Part shown: positions 14,578-21,037 of the stretch, one piece after another
How the letters are laid out: every line of letters begins with the position of its first letter
Position numbering within the stretch: position 1 is the first letter of the stretch
Assembly: GCA_030647265.1 (NCBI GenBank)
Contig: JAUSJM010000018.1
Location: 1-34,236, forward strand
From: a bacterium
Lineage (GTDB): Bacteria > Patescibacteriota > Microgenomatia > Daviesbacterales > UBA10151
Reading direction: 5' to 3'
DNA: 34,236 nt
Program-made: the position numbers and the translations under genes
The notes under the pieces: generated by a model
Databases searched by the model: none
What the model was told of the DNA's origin: nothing
Seen by the model: only the letters and a program-made list of their open reading frames with translations

Positions 14578-14645
14578 AGTTCTTCTATTTCTTCCAAAGG
14601 ATAAATCCAGATTTGGACTGTTCTTTGTCTAATGGGATTTTTACC
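14574..14645 (-). pseudogene. remnant C-terminus of a YjbQ-like gene
   Basis: Reads GKNPIRQRTVQIWIYPLEE-IEEL-stop, the last 23 residues of a YjbQ protein; the first 50 bp are identical to the end of the intact gene at 15045-15094 and the last codons differ. It overlaps the DUF2298 stop, the spacing typical of convergent genes here. So it is probably the original 3' end of yjbQ, separated from its gene by an insertion. Confidence 0.75.
14596..14645. repeat. 50-bp direct repeat, copy A
   Basis: Identical over 50 bp to 15045-15094 (449 bp apart). It encodes the YjbQ C-terminus on the minus strand. Confidence 0.95.
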
Positions 14646-14682
14646 AGCAAAGAATATTACATCCTTCATATGTGCTTTGTGT

Positions 14683-14688
14683 TACAAT
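14683..14688 (+). promoter_or_regulatory. extended -10 of the 44-aa ORF
   Basis: TGTTACAAT (hexamer TACAAT at 14683-14688) ends 8 nt before the ATG at 14697. Confidence 0.6.
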
Positions 14689-14696
14689 TTAGTAGT

Positions 14697-14831
14697 ATGA
14701 ATCCTAAGGTTGTTACTAAGGCCAGAGAATACACTAAAAAACATCCTAAAAAAGCTGCTCTGATTAAGCGGGCAGTTAAGCGTGGTCTCAAAGAATATGG
14801 CGAAACCTTCAAACTTCTTGCCAACTCCTGA
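14697..14831 (+). CDS. small basic protein, 44 aa, unknown
   Basis: MNPKVVTKAREYTKKHPKK... ends KEYGETFKLLANS. It is Lys/Arg-rich (about 14 basic of 44 residues) and predicted helical, so nucleic-acid or partner binding is conceivable, but I do not recognise it. The ATG at 14697 is preferred over the track start at 14613, because the earlier codons read backwards through the YjbQ remnant and an extended -10 box sits right before 14697. It is probably co-transcribed with the 55-aa ORF that follows by 29 nt. The pair has the size and layout of a toxin-antitoxin or other small two-gene module, which is speculation. Confidence 0.6.
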   Translation: MNPKVVTKAREYTKKHPKKAALIKRAVKRGLKEYGETFKLLANS

Positions 14832-14860
14832 AAGCAAATGGTAATAAAAGAATTGCAGTT

Positions 14861-15028
14861 ATGTCCTTAATAGTCTTTCTCTACATAAATAATAAGTGGA
14901 TTTCTGTTCATCCTGTCGATCTATACAAATTAGCCTGCGAAGTTTCCGAGTCCTCTCCCTCTATAAAAGCCAGTCAGCTAAAGAGTATTGAGAAATTTGT
15001 TGAAGAATCTACCTCTTACCTAGTCTAA
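14861..15028 (+). CDS. small protein, 55 aa, unknown (below track cutoff)
   Basis: MSLIVFLYINNKWISVHPVDLYKLACE ... IEKFVEESTSYLV-stop. It was found by eye; the ORF is continuous from ATG 14861 to TAA 15026-15028. The N-terminus is hydrophobic and the C-terminal half looks like an amphipathic helix rich in Ser, Lys and Glu. It partly overlaps the convergent YjbQ stop (15020). No Shine-Dalgarno is evident. It has no family I can name and could be spurious, but its codon use resembles real genes here. Confidence 0.45.
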   Translation: MSLIVFLYINNKWISVHPVDLYKLACEVSESSPSIKASQLKSIEKFVEESTSYLV

Positions 15029-15556
15029 CATCTCAACCTCTTCTAAAGGATAAATCCAGATTTGGACTGTTCTTTGTCTAATGGGATTTTTACCTGTTCC
15101 ATCCCTGCCATCAAACTCCAAAGCTGCCACCTCCTGATATTTTCCCAGCACAGGCTTATTGTCTTGGATAGGAATAAACACAGAAGGGTGACCATAAAGC
15201 ATCGATCTGATATGGGAAGGAGCATTGTAGTCTTCATCGATCTCATTACAATATGGGTTATCCTGACAACGGTGAGTATAATCACAGGTAGGATAGGTGA
15301 AACCCTCTTTTTTAGCCTGCCAAGCTCTTCTGTCTGTGGGTACTAAATGAAAGGCAAAATTGAGCATGTCTTTTAGTAAATTGGGCTCAGAAATTTCCTG
15401 GATCACTACCGTTAGGGTGGTATGTTTGGAGTTTACCACCACCAAACCTTGTTTAACTTTGGACTTTTTAACAGCTTTTTTTACTTCATCGGTAAGGTTT
15501 TTAAAGTGGGCATAATCTGTGGAAGGAAACTTGATCTCTTTAAGGTAAGCTTTCAT
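15020..15556 (-). CDS. YjbQ/UPF0047 family protein
   Basis: A 178-aa member of the YjbQ (UPF0047) family, small homotrimeric proteins some of which show weak thiamine-phosphate-synthase activity; the true role is unsettled. Family features: VVNSKHTTLTVVIQE, NLLKDMLNFAFHLVP, APSHIRSMLYG, LGKYQEVAALEFDGRDG and RQRTVQIWIYP. The protein is longer than the usual ~135-140 aa, with an insertion around YPTCDYTHRCQDNPYC that carries three Cys and could bind a metal. It starts 18 nt after the polyprenyl synthase stop, so the two are an operon. Its last 17 codons lie in 50-bp repeat copy B, so the present C-terminus was rebuilt by the neighbouring insertion. Confidence 0.85.
   Translation of the reverse strand: MKAYLKEIKFPSTDYAHFKNLTDEVKKAVKKSKVKQGLVVVNSKHTTLTVVIQEISEPNLLKDMLNFAFHLVPTDRRAWQAKKEGFTYPTCDYTHRCQDNPYCNEIDEDYNAPSHIRSMLYGHPSVFIPIQDNKPVLGKYQEVAALEFDGRDGTGKNPIRQRTVQIWIYPLEEVEMLD
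15045..15094. repeat. 50-bp direct repeat, copy B
   Basis: The copy at the 3' end of the intact YjbQ gene. Confidence 0.95.
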
Positions 15557-15574
15557 ACAATAAATTCCATTTTA

Positions 15575-16606
15575 CTACTTTTTCCTGGTCACTAAAAAGT
15601 CTGCCATTTGAGAAAGCAACTCTTTATGATTTGGAGAAATTACCATCTTTTTAATCACCTCTTTGGCTTCATTAACCAGCTCCTCTGCCCTGCTTTGAGA
15701 ATACTCCAAAGCCCCGGTGCTTATAAAGATCATCTTAATTTGCTCCAACTGGGCGGCACCAATTTGACCTTTACCGTAATATTTACTCAACACAGTTCTT
15801 TGCTTAGGTGAAGCATGTTTCAAAGCATAAATAATAAGCAAGGTGTTTTTTCCCTCCTCAATATCCGAAGTCACCGATTTTCCTAAGGTCTTTTCATCCC
15901 CAAAGACACCTAAGATATCATCCTGAATCTGAAAAGCTATCCCTAAAGCCTCACCAAATTTTCTCAAATGATCCAAAAATACAAGGTCTGTTCCGGCTAG
16001 AATTGCCCCCAACTGTAGAGGCCCCACTAGGGTGTAAAAAGCAGTTTTTAATAAAAATATCTTTAAGGCATCTTCCTCTGTCCCCTCTCCTAAATGGGGA
16101 ATCTCCACATCTAACATTTCTCCTAAAGCAGTTTGGATCGTGGAATTAGCAAAGCAGAGAATTGCCTGATTTTTTTTCTTGGCAGGAATATCAGATTCAG
16201 AAATTAATTTAAAGGCCAGAAAAAAGCCGATATCTCCCAGACAAATAGTTTGAGAAACACCATAATGGTTACCACCTAAAGCCTGATAAATAGTTGGCTT
16301 CCCTCTTCTTATAGGACTTTGATCAATAATATCATCGTGGGCCAAAATTGCAGTCTGGAAGATTTCAAAGGCCACAGCCGCCTTGAGGATATCCGCATTT
16401 TCCTTCCCTCCCGCCATCTCGTATCCCAGTTTAACCAAAGCTCCTCTTAGCCTTTTTCCTCCTTCTGAAGCCTGGATAAAAGCTTTATTCAAACCTATAA
16501 GTTTGGGGCTCACTGAGGCTACTTCCTTACTCCACTCAGCAAAGAACTTCTCCATCTCCTCATTAATTTCAGAAGCTGAAGTTTTTAAATAACTTTGAAA
16601 GTCCAT
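15575..16606 (-). CDS. trans-polyprenyl diphosphate synthase
   Basis: A 343-aa all-alpha trans-prenyltransferase (farnesyl/geranylgeranyl diphosphate synthase family) that condenses IPP with allylic primers, giving the primer for UppS or longer isoprenoids. First Asp-rich motif DDIID (91-95), followed by SPIRRGKPT; second motif QIQDDILGVFGD with KSVTSDIEEGK. Small chain-length markers cannot be assigned by eye. A TGCTAAATT-type -10 lies 9 nt before the ATG at 16606. It is first in an operon with the YjbQ-like gene and divergent from the isopentenyl phosphate kinase gene. Confidence 0.93.
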   Translation of the reverse strand: MDFQSYLKTSASEINEEMEKFFAEWSKEVASVSPKLIGLNKAFIQASEGGKRLRGALVKLGYEMAGGKENADILKAAVAFEIFQTAILAHDDIIDQSPIRRGKPTIYQALGGNHYGVSQTICLGDIGFFLAFKLISESDIPAKKKNQAILCFANSTIQTALGEMLDVEIPHLGEGTEEDALKIFLLKTAFYTLVGPLQLGAILAGTDLVFLDHLRKFGEALGIAFQIQDDILGVFGDEKTLGKSVTSDIEEGKNTLLIIYALKHASPKQRTVLSKYYGKGQIGAAQLEQIKMIFISTGALEYSQSRAEELVNEAKEVIKKMVISPNHKELLSQMADFLVTRKK

Positions 16607-16673
16607 GTAATCGTAAATTTAGCATAGAAATTTAGGTTTTACCACCTCTGCTAACACTATCTCAGACTTGTTG

Positions 16674-16679
16674 TATAAT
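16674..16679 (+). promoter_or_regulatory. -10 of the isopentenyl phosphate kinase gene
   Basis: A perfect TATAAT ending 6 nt before the ATG at 16686, which puts the start codon at +1. The -35 is weak. Confidence 0.7.
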
Positions 16680-16685
16680 TCACCC

Positions 16686-17489
16686 ATGAATAAGGGACTT
16701 ATCATCATAAAAATTGGCGGAAGCATAGTAAGTTACAAAGATAGCGCATCACCTAAGGCTAAGACAACGGTCATAAAGCGTTTAAGCAGAGAAGTTCGCC
16801 TAATTTTAGAAAAGAAGAAATATCATCTTATTGTTGTTCACGGAGTGGGATCTTTCGGCCACCCATCTGCCAAAAAACATAACTTAGTAAACGGCATGTT
16901 CACAGACGAACAAAAACTGGGTTATTGTCTGACTGAAAATGATGAGCTAAATCTTCATAATCAAATAATCTCTTCCCTTTTAAAATTCAATGTTCCAGCA
17001 ATTGGCTTACCGCCTCGATCTTTTATTAAAACCAACGCTAAAAATTTCTCTGGTTTTAATCTGTCAATTATCAAAGGTTTTTTGAACCAAGGGCTAGTAC
17101 CAGTTTTATTTGGAGATATTGTTTTCGACTACAAACAAGGATGCGCTTCCGTTTCAGGTGATCTTATCCTTCCCTATTTAGCAAGAAAGTTGCATGCAAA
17201 GCAGGCTATTTTCCTTTCTGATGTTGATGGAGTCTTTGACAGTAATCCAAAGCAAAATTCTCACGCTAAACTCATCTCAAATATCAATGACGAGAACTTA
17301 GAGCAGGTCATGAAAGGGCTCACTTCGAGCAATAAATATGATGTCAGCGGTGAGATGAGAGGGAAAGTTCTAAAAATCAAGAGTCAGTCGGTTGGTATAC
17401 CAATTTATATTATAAACGGTTTGAAACCAAAAGCGCTACAAAAAGTTATCGACGGAAAAGTTCGAGGAACGCAGCTCATCTTCCGCTAA
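16686..17489 (+). CDS. isopentenyl phosphate kinase (archaeal type)
   Basis: A 267-aa amino-acid-kinase-fold enzyme that phosphorylates isopentenyl phosphate to IPP, known from the archaeal alternative mevalonate pathway and plants. The N-terminal IIKIGGSIVS lysine/glycine loop, the IPK hallmark HGVGSFGHPSAKKH (residues 52-65, His59 matching the catalytic His of archaeal IPKs), LPVLFGDIV-like VPVLFGDIVFD, FLSDVDGVFDSNP and DVSGEMRGK are present. ATG 16686 is chosen since TATAAT lies upstream; the track start at 16668 lies upstream of that box. It ends two bases from the convergent Nudix gene. In this cluster it would feed IPP to the two prenyltransferases, by salvage of isopentenyl phosphate. 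Confidence 0.9.
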   Translation: MNKGLIIIKIGGSIVSYKDSASPKAKTTVIKRLSREVRLILEKKKYHLIVVHGVGSFGHPSAKKHNLVNGMFTDEQKLGYCLTENDELNLHNQIISSLLKFNVPAIGLPPRSFIKTNAKNFSGFNLSIIKGFLNQGLVPVLFGDIVFDYKQGCASVSGDLILPYLARKLHAKQAIFLSDVDGVFDSNPKQNSHAKLISNINDENLEQVMKGLTSSNKYDVSGEMRGKVLKIKSQSVGIPIYIINGLKPKALQKVIDGKVRGTQLIFR

Positions 17490-17491
17490 AA

Positions 17492-18031
17492 TTATCCTAG
17501 TTTACCTGACCAAAAATCATTAACTAACCCCAAAGAGATCTCCTCAATCTGGGCTCCGCTTTTTACTTTTTCAACAAGATCGAATTGAGATAAAAAAACA
17601 GCTTGTTCCACTTCAGCTTTTTCTATTTTAATTTCCTCACCACTATATTTTCCAATGTAACAATAATGAAATTGGGCCTGATTTGGCATTTTATTAAATC
17701 TTTTATCGACAAATTTCAACTCCGTATCAAAACCCAGTTCTTCTTCTAGCTCCCGATGAGCCGTCTTATCTGAGTCTTCCCCTTTGATAACATAACCTGC
17801 ACAACTGATTGTCCATTTTAAAGGATTCACAACTTTGTGACGACTTCTTTGTTGGAAAAGAATTTTCTTTTGATCGTCATGAATTAAAATAGCAATTTCC
17901 CGATGAATTAAGTTTGGATTTTGTCGCGCTTCTTTCCGAGTAGTCTCGCCGATGATTTGATCATTTTGATCAACTAAGTCAAGCGTCTCGTCCGAAGAAT
18001 TTGTTTTATCCACTCTCATATGTTTCGGCAT
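17492..18031 (-). CDS. Nudix protein, probable isopentenyl-diphosphate isomerase
   Basis: A 179-aa Nudix-fold protein. The Nudix box is GYVIKGEDSDKTAHRELEEELGF, preceded by HREIAILIHDD, ILFQQRSRHK and WTISCAGYV. The Trp-x-x-x-Cys segment lies where type I IDI has its catalytic Cys, and HR...QQR is shared by IDI and YfcD-type hydrolases. The location among isoprenoid genes favours IPP/DMAPP isomerase; a YfcD-like hydrolase or a phosphatase paired with IPK is the alternative. TATAAT ends 4 nt before the ATG at 18031; the Met at 18019 is a second possible start. It is divergent from ispG. Confidence 0.72.
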   Translation of the reverse strand: MPKHMRVDKTNSSDETLDLVDQNDQIIGETTRKEARQNPNLIHREIAILIHDDQKKILFQQRSRHKVVNPLKWTISCAGYVIKGEDSDKTAHRELEEELGFDTELKFVDKRFNKMPNQAQFHYCYIGKYSGEEIKIEKAEVEQAVFLSQFDLVEKVKSGAQIEEISLGLVNDFWSGKLG

Positions 18032-18035
18032 CTAG

Positions 18036-18041
18036 ATTATA
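18036..18041 (-). promoter_or_regulatory. -10 of the Nudix/IDI-like gene
   Basis: Perfect TATAAT on the minus strand, 4 nt before the ATG at 18031. Confidence 0.6.
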
Positions 18042-18062
18042 CACAAATTAATTAACATAAGC

Positions 18063-18091
18063 TTGACCTATACGAGAAGAATACATACAAT
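18063..18091 (+). promoter_or_regulatory. ispG-ispH promoter
   Basis: TTGACC (18063-18068), 17-bp spacer, TACAAT (18086-18091), 10 nt before the ATG at 18102. The track's TTG start coincides with the -35 box and is rejected. Confidence 0.8.
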
Positions 18092-18101
18092 TAACTTCAA
18101 A

Positions 18102-19277
18102 ATGACTCAAACTTCTTTTCCTCGTTTTAAAACACGTCCTGTCAAAGTCGGCAATGTTATCATTGGCGGAGACAATCCTGTTGTAGTGCAAACGATGTGT
18201 ACTGAGCACACAGAAAATGTACCGGCTGTTGTAAAACAAATCATAGAGCTTCATAAAGCTGGGGCAGAGCTTGTCCGAGTCACTGTTCCCTCTTTAAAAG
18301 ATGCTGAGCATGTAGCCAAGATTAAAAAACTGCTGAAGATTAAATACCAGGATGTTCCTTTAGTGGCTGATGTTCATCATTTTGGCTCGGACATTGCCAT
18401 TAAAACTGCCAAAGTTATGGATAAAATCCGGATTAATCCCGGTCTGTTTGTCTTCAAAAAACCTTCCGGAAAACTGGAATATTCTAAATCAGAAGTTGAA
18501 GCAGAGTTAGCAGAGATTGAAAAAGCCCTTCTTCCAGTTTTGGAAACTTGTAAAAAACATGACACTGCCATGAGAGTAGGAGTAAACCACGGCAGCCTAT
18601 CGGAAAGATTAAAAGTGATGTATGGAGATACCCCGGAAGGCATGGTGGAATCTGCTATGGAATATCTAAAAATTTGTGAGAGGAATAACTTTCAAGAGCT
18701 GGTAATCTCTTTGAAGGCAAGTAAGGTGAGAGTGATGATTGAGGCCAATAGATTAATGGTGAAAAGAATGGAAGAGGAAGGAATGAATTATCCTCTACAT
18801 TTAGGAGTCACAGAAGCTGGTGCTGGACAGATGGGCAGAGTAAAAGGGGTTGTAGGCATTGGGACACTGCTGGCAGAAGGAATTGGAGACACCATCAGAG
18901 TTTCCCTTTCTGAAGATCCCATAAACGAGCTTAGTGTTTGTTATGACCTGCTTCAATCACTGGGACTTAGGAGAACTAAATTAGAGTTAATCGGTTGTCC
19001 CACTTGTGGGAGAACCCGTTTTGACTTACCACCCATGCTGGAAAAGGTGGAAAAGGAGTTTGGACATTTAAGCAATCTTTCTATTGCTGTCATGGGTTGT
19101 ATTGTTAACGGACCGGGAGAGATGGCAGATAGTGACTACGGCATAATGGGCCAAGGTGAAAAAACAGTGGCTATTTTTAGGGGCCAGACTTTGATTAAAC
19201 CTCATGTTCCCCAAACCCAGGCTTTAACAGTTTTAAAGGAGCTTATTCAAGCTGATGGTAGATGGATTAAAAAGTAA
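18102..19277 (+). CDS. ispG: 4-hydroxy-3-methylbut-2-enyl-diphosphate synthase
   Basis: IspG (GcpE), the [4Fe-4S] enzyme converting MEcPP to HMBPP in the MEP pathway. The N-terminal TIM-barrel part shows TRPVKVGNVIIGG, VVVQTMCTEHT, ELVRVTVPS, ADVHH and KIRINPG. The C-terminal cluster domain has the ligands in GCPTCGRTRFDL and VMGCIVNGPGEMADSDYG (three Cys). At 391 aa it is the compact bacterial form without the plant-type insertion. ispH overlaps its end by 23 bp. The reductase-like gene convergent to ispH may supply electrons. Confidence 0.96.
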   Translation: MTQTSFPRFKTRPVKVGNVIIGGDNPVVVQTMCTEHTENVPAVVKQIIELHKAGAELVRVTVPSLKDAEHVAKIKKLLKIKYQDVPLVADVHHFGSDIAIKTAKVMDKIRINPGLFVFKKPSGKLEYSKSEVEAELAEIEKALLPVLETCKKHDTAMRVGVNHGSLSERLKVMYGDTPEGMVESAMEYLKICERNNFQELVISLKASKVRVMIEANRLMVKRMEEEGMNYPLHLGVTEAGAGQMGRVKGVVGIGTLLAEGIGDTIRVSLSEDPINELSVCYDLLQSLGLRRTKLELIGCPTCGRTRFDLPPMLEKVEKEFGHLSNLSIAVMGCIVNGPGEMADSDYGIMGQGEKTVAIFRGQTLIKPHVPQTQALTVLKELIQADGRWIKK

Positions 19278-20211
19278 CTTTCCTAAAAAACTTCTTTTAG
19301 CCTCACCTAGGGGTTTTTGTGCTGGGGTAAAGAGGGCTATCGATACCTTAAACCAATTAGTAAAAACCCATCCCGGGCAAACCATTTATTGTTACCACCA
19401 GATCGTCCATAACACTCATGTAGTGGCTGAGTTTGAAGAAAAGGGGGTGAAGTTTGTTAACTCTATAGATGAAGTCCCAAAAGGAAGTATTATAGTTTTT
19501 TCCTCCCATGGAGTCTCTCCATTAGTTCGTCTGAAAGCTGAAGACCGACGACTGACGACTATTGATGCTACCTGTCCCTATGTCATCAAAACCCACCTCG
19601 AGGTTAAAAAATATGCCTCGGAAGGAGATAAAATTATCTATATCGGTAAGCCCCAACATGATGAGGCAGTAGGAACCACCGGGGAAGCTTTGGAAAGTAC
19701 TGTCATTGTCCAGACTCCAGAAGAGGTAGAATCTCTAGAAATTTCCCCCACTGAGAAAGTAGCCTTAGTTACCCAAACCACTCTTTCCTATGATGAAACA
19801 GAAGATTTAAGAAAAGCCATGAGAAAAAAATTTCCTCAACTAATTGAACCCCTAAAATCTGATATCTGTATGGCTACCCAAAACAGACAAAATGGAGTCA
19901 AAGAGCTAGTTAAAAAAGAAGCAGAGCTAGTGATAGTTTTAGGTTCTGCTAACAGCTCCAACTCCAATAAATTAAAAAAGGTAGCTGAGAATATGGGAGC
20001 CAAGGCAGTGTTAATTGATGATATCTCTGAACTGGATCTTAATTTGCTGGAAGGTATAAGTTGTGTAGGCCTAACAGCAGGAGCATCTTTACCGGAACAA
20101 CTTATTACTGAGGCTATCACCTGGTTTAAAGAACATGGCACAAAAACAGTTGAAGAAGTAGTTACAGCAAAAAAATCTTTTGTCTCTTCCCCTCCAGTAA
20201 AAATTACTTAA
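19255..20211 (+). CDS. ispH: 4-hydroxy-3-methylbut-2-enyl diphosphate reductase
   Basis: IspH (LytB) reduces HMBPP to IPP and DMAPP using a [4Fe-4S] cluster. The three ligand cysteines are in PRGFCAGVKRA (Cys22), DATCPYVIKTH and SDICMATQNRQ; substrate-site motifs QIVHN, SSHGVSP, VGTTGEALE, TQTTLS and SANSSNSNKL are also visible. The ATG lies inside the ispG end, so translation is coupled. A heptamer array is translated as LKAEDRRLT just before the DATCP motif; this region is usually a variable helix, so the array seems tolerated. It is the last step supplying C5 units to the prenyltransferases of the cluster. Confidence 0.96.
   Translation: MVDGLKSNFPKKLLLASPRGFCAGVKRAIDTLNQLVKTHPGQTIYCYHQIVHNTHVVAEFEEKGVKFVNSIDEVPKGSIIVFSSHGVSPLVRLKAEDRRLTTIDATCPYVIKTHLEVKKYASEGDKIIYIGKPQHDEAVGTTGEALESTVIVQTPEEVESLEISPTEKVALVTQTTLSYDETEDLRKAMRKKFPQLIEPLKSDICMATQNRQNGVKELVKKEAELVIVLGSANSSNSNKLKKVAENMGAKAVLIDDISELDLNLLEGISCVGLTAGASLPEQLITEAITWFKEHGTKTVEEVVTAKKSFVSSPPVKIT
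19531..19558. repeat. heptamer array in ispH
   Basis: Units CTGAAAG, CTGAAGA, CCGACGA, CTGACGA, translated in frame directly before the second cluster-ligand motif. The unit resembles the array in the methyltransferase gene (1235-1262). Confidence 0.75.
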
Positions 20212-20239
20212 GCCAAAGTGAGAACTTTTTAATTTTCCT

Positions 20240-20944
20240 TCAAAAGTATCTTTCAAAATATATCTTATCATGGGGAAAATCTATTTTAGCTAAACTTTCC
20301 CTGACATCATAAACCATCTCACTGCTGCCACAAAGATAAACACTAGTTTTATCTTTTGAACTCTTCCCAACCATCTCTATGACACATTCTGTCACATGAC
20401 TACTCTCCCCTTCCCAACCTGCTTCTGGTTTTGATAAGACAATCTTAAAATCAAAGTTGGGGTAATCTTTCTGCCATTTCCCAAGAATATCTTCTAAAAA
20501 AATCTCACTTCCATATCTCAAACCCCAAAAAAGGCAGACCTTCTTTTTTTCTGAACCAGAGAGCAACTCTTCAATCATGGGTTTTAAAGGAGAAATTCCA
20601 CACCCCGTAGCTCCTAAAATGACCGTCTCTGCCCCATCCTCCTGGAGGGTAAAAACACCCCGGGGACTGGTGGTCTCTACTGTTTCCCCAGGTTTTAATT
20701 GTTTTAAATAAGTTGTTCCTGGACCACCAGGGGTAACATCAACTACTATCTCCCATTGGGGTAAGGCTTGAGGAGTGCTGGCTAGAGAATAGTCCCGGTA
20801 AAGATCTTCCCCTACTTTAAGCACCACAAACTGCCCTGTTTGGAAAGCAAAGGTATCCCCCTGTAGCTTAAACTTAAGTTGATGAAACTTTTGATTTACC
20901 TGTTTATTTTCCAGGACTTTCGATTGGTAAAGGTTAGTCATCAT
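20240..20944 (-). CDS. ferredoxin-NADP reductase-family flavoprotein
   Basis: A 234-aa FAD/NAD(P)-binding oxidoreductase of the ferredoxin reductase family. The FAD domain shows GQFVVLKVG and the RDYSLAST flavin motif, then GPGTTYLKQLKPGETVETTSPRG; the nucleotide domain has ILGATGCGISPLKPMI, FWGLRYGSEIFLEDIL and YLCGSSEMV, ending with ...KIYFERYF. The aromatic C-terminus fits the FNR pattern. There is no ferredoxin domain, so it must pass electrons to a separate partner; IspG and IspH next door need reductant, which suggests a link. Two adjacent ATGs (20944, 20941) are possible starts. It is convergent with ispH. Confidence 0.85.
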   Translation of the reverse strand: MMTNLYQSKVLENKQVNQKFHQLKFKLQGDTFAFQTGQFVVLKVGEDLYRDYSLASTPQALPQWEIVVDVTPGGPGTTYLKQLKPGETVETTSPRGVFTLQEDGAETVILGATGCGISPLKPMIEELLSGSEKKKVCLFWGLRYGSEIFLEDILGKWQKDYPNFDFKIVLSKPEAGWEGESSHVTECVIEMVGKSSKDKTSVYLCGSSEMVYDVRESLAKIDFPHDKIYFERYF

Positions 20945-20953
20945 TCGAGCCTA

Positions 20954-20985
20954 TTGACAATAACCGATATATAGATCTTTGTCAA
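20954..20985 (-). promoter_or_regulatory. promoter/inverted repeat upstream of the flavoprotein
   Basis: Minus-strand TTGACA (20985-20980), 17-bp spacer and TATTGT (20962-20957) precede the ATG by 12 nt. The same stretch is bounded by a TTGACAA/TTGTCAA inverted repeat, so a symmetric operator is possible. The rest of the gap 20945-21037 shows nothing else. Confidence 0.5.
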
Positions 20986-21037
20986 TATATGTCTTGTGAA
21001 AATCCACTATTTAGTACTGGCTGATGAAGTTTTAAAG

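Larger units (their letters stand above)
14596..15044. mobile_element. candidate small cassette between 50-bp repeats
   Basis: A 449-bp unit (one repeat copy plus the insert) holds two small plus-strand ORFs (44 and 55 codons) and nothing else recognisable. The direct repeats restore the interrupted yjbQ reading frame. No recombinase is encoded; a tandem duplication followed by deletion is the alternative. Confidence 0.5.

Noticed and set aside
14613-14696. Extended start of the 44-aa ORF
   Set aside because: The extra codons run antisense through the YjbQ remnant; the identical MDCSLSNGIFT start also appears at 15062 only because of the 50-bp duplication.
20212-20239. Terminator between ispH and the flavoprotein gene
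   Set aside because: T-rich sequence is present but no GC stem precedes it on either strand.
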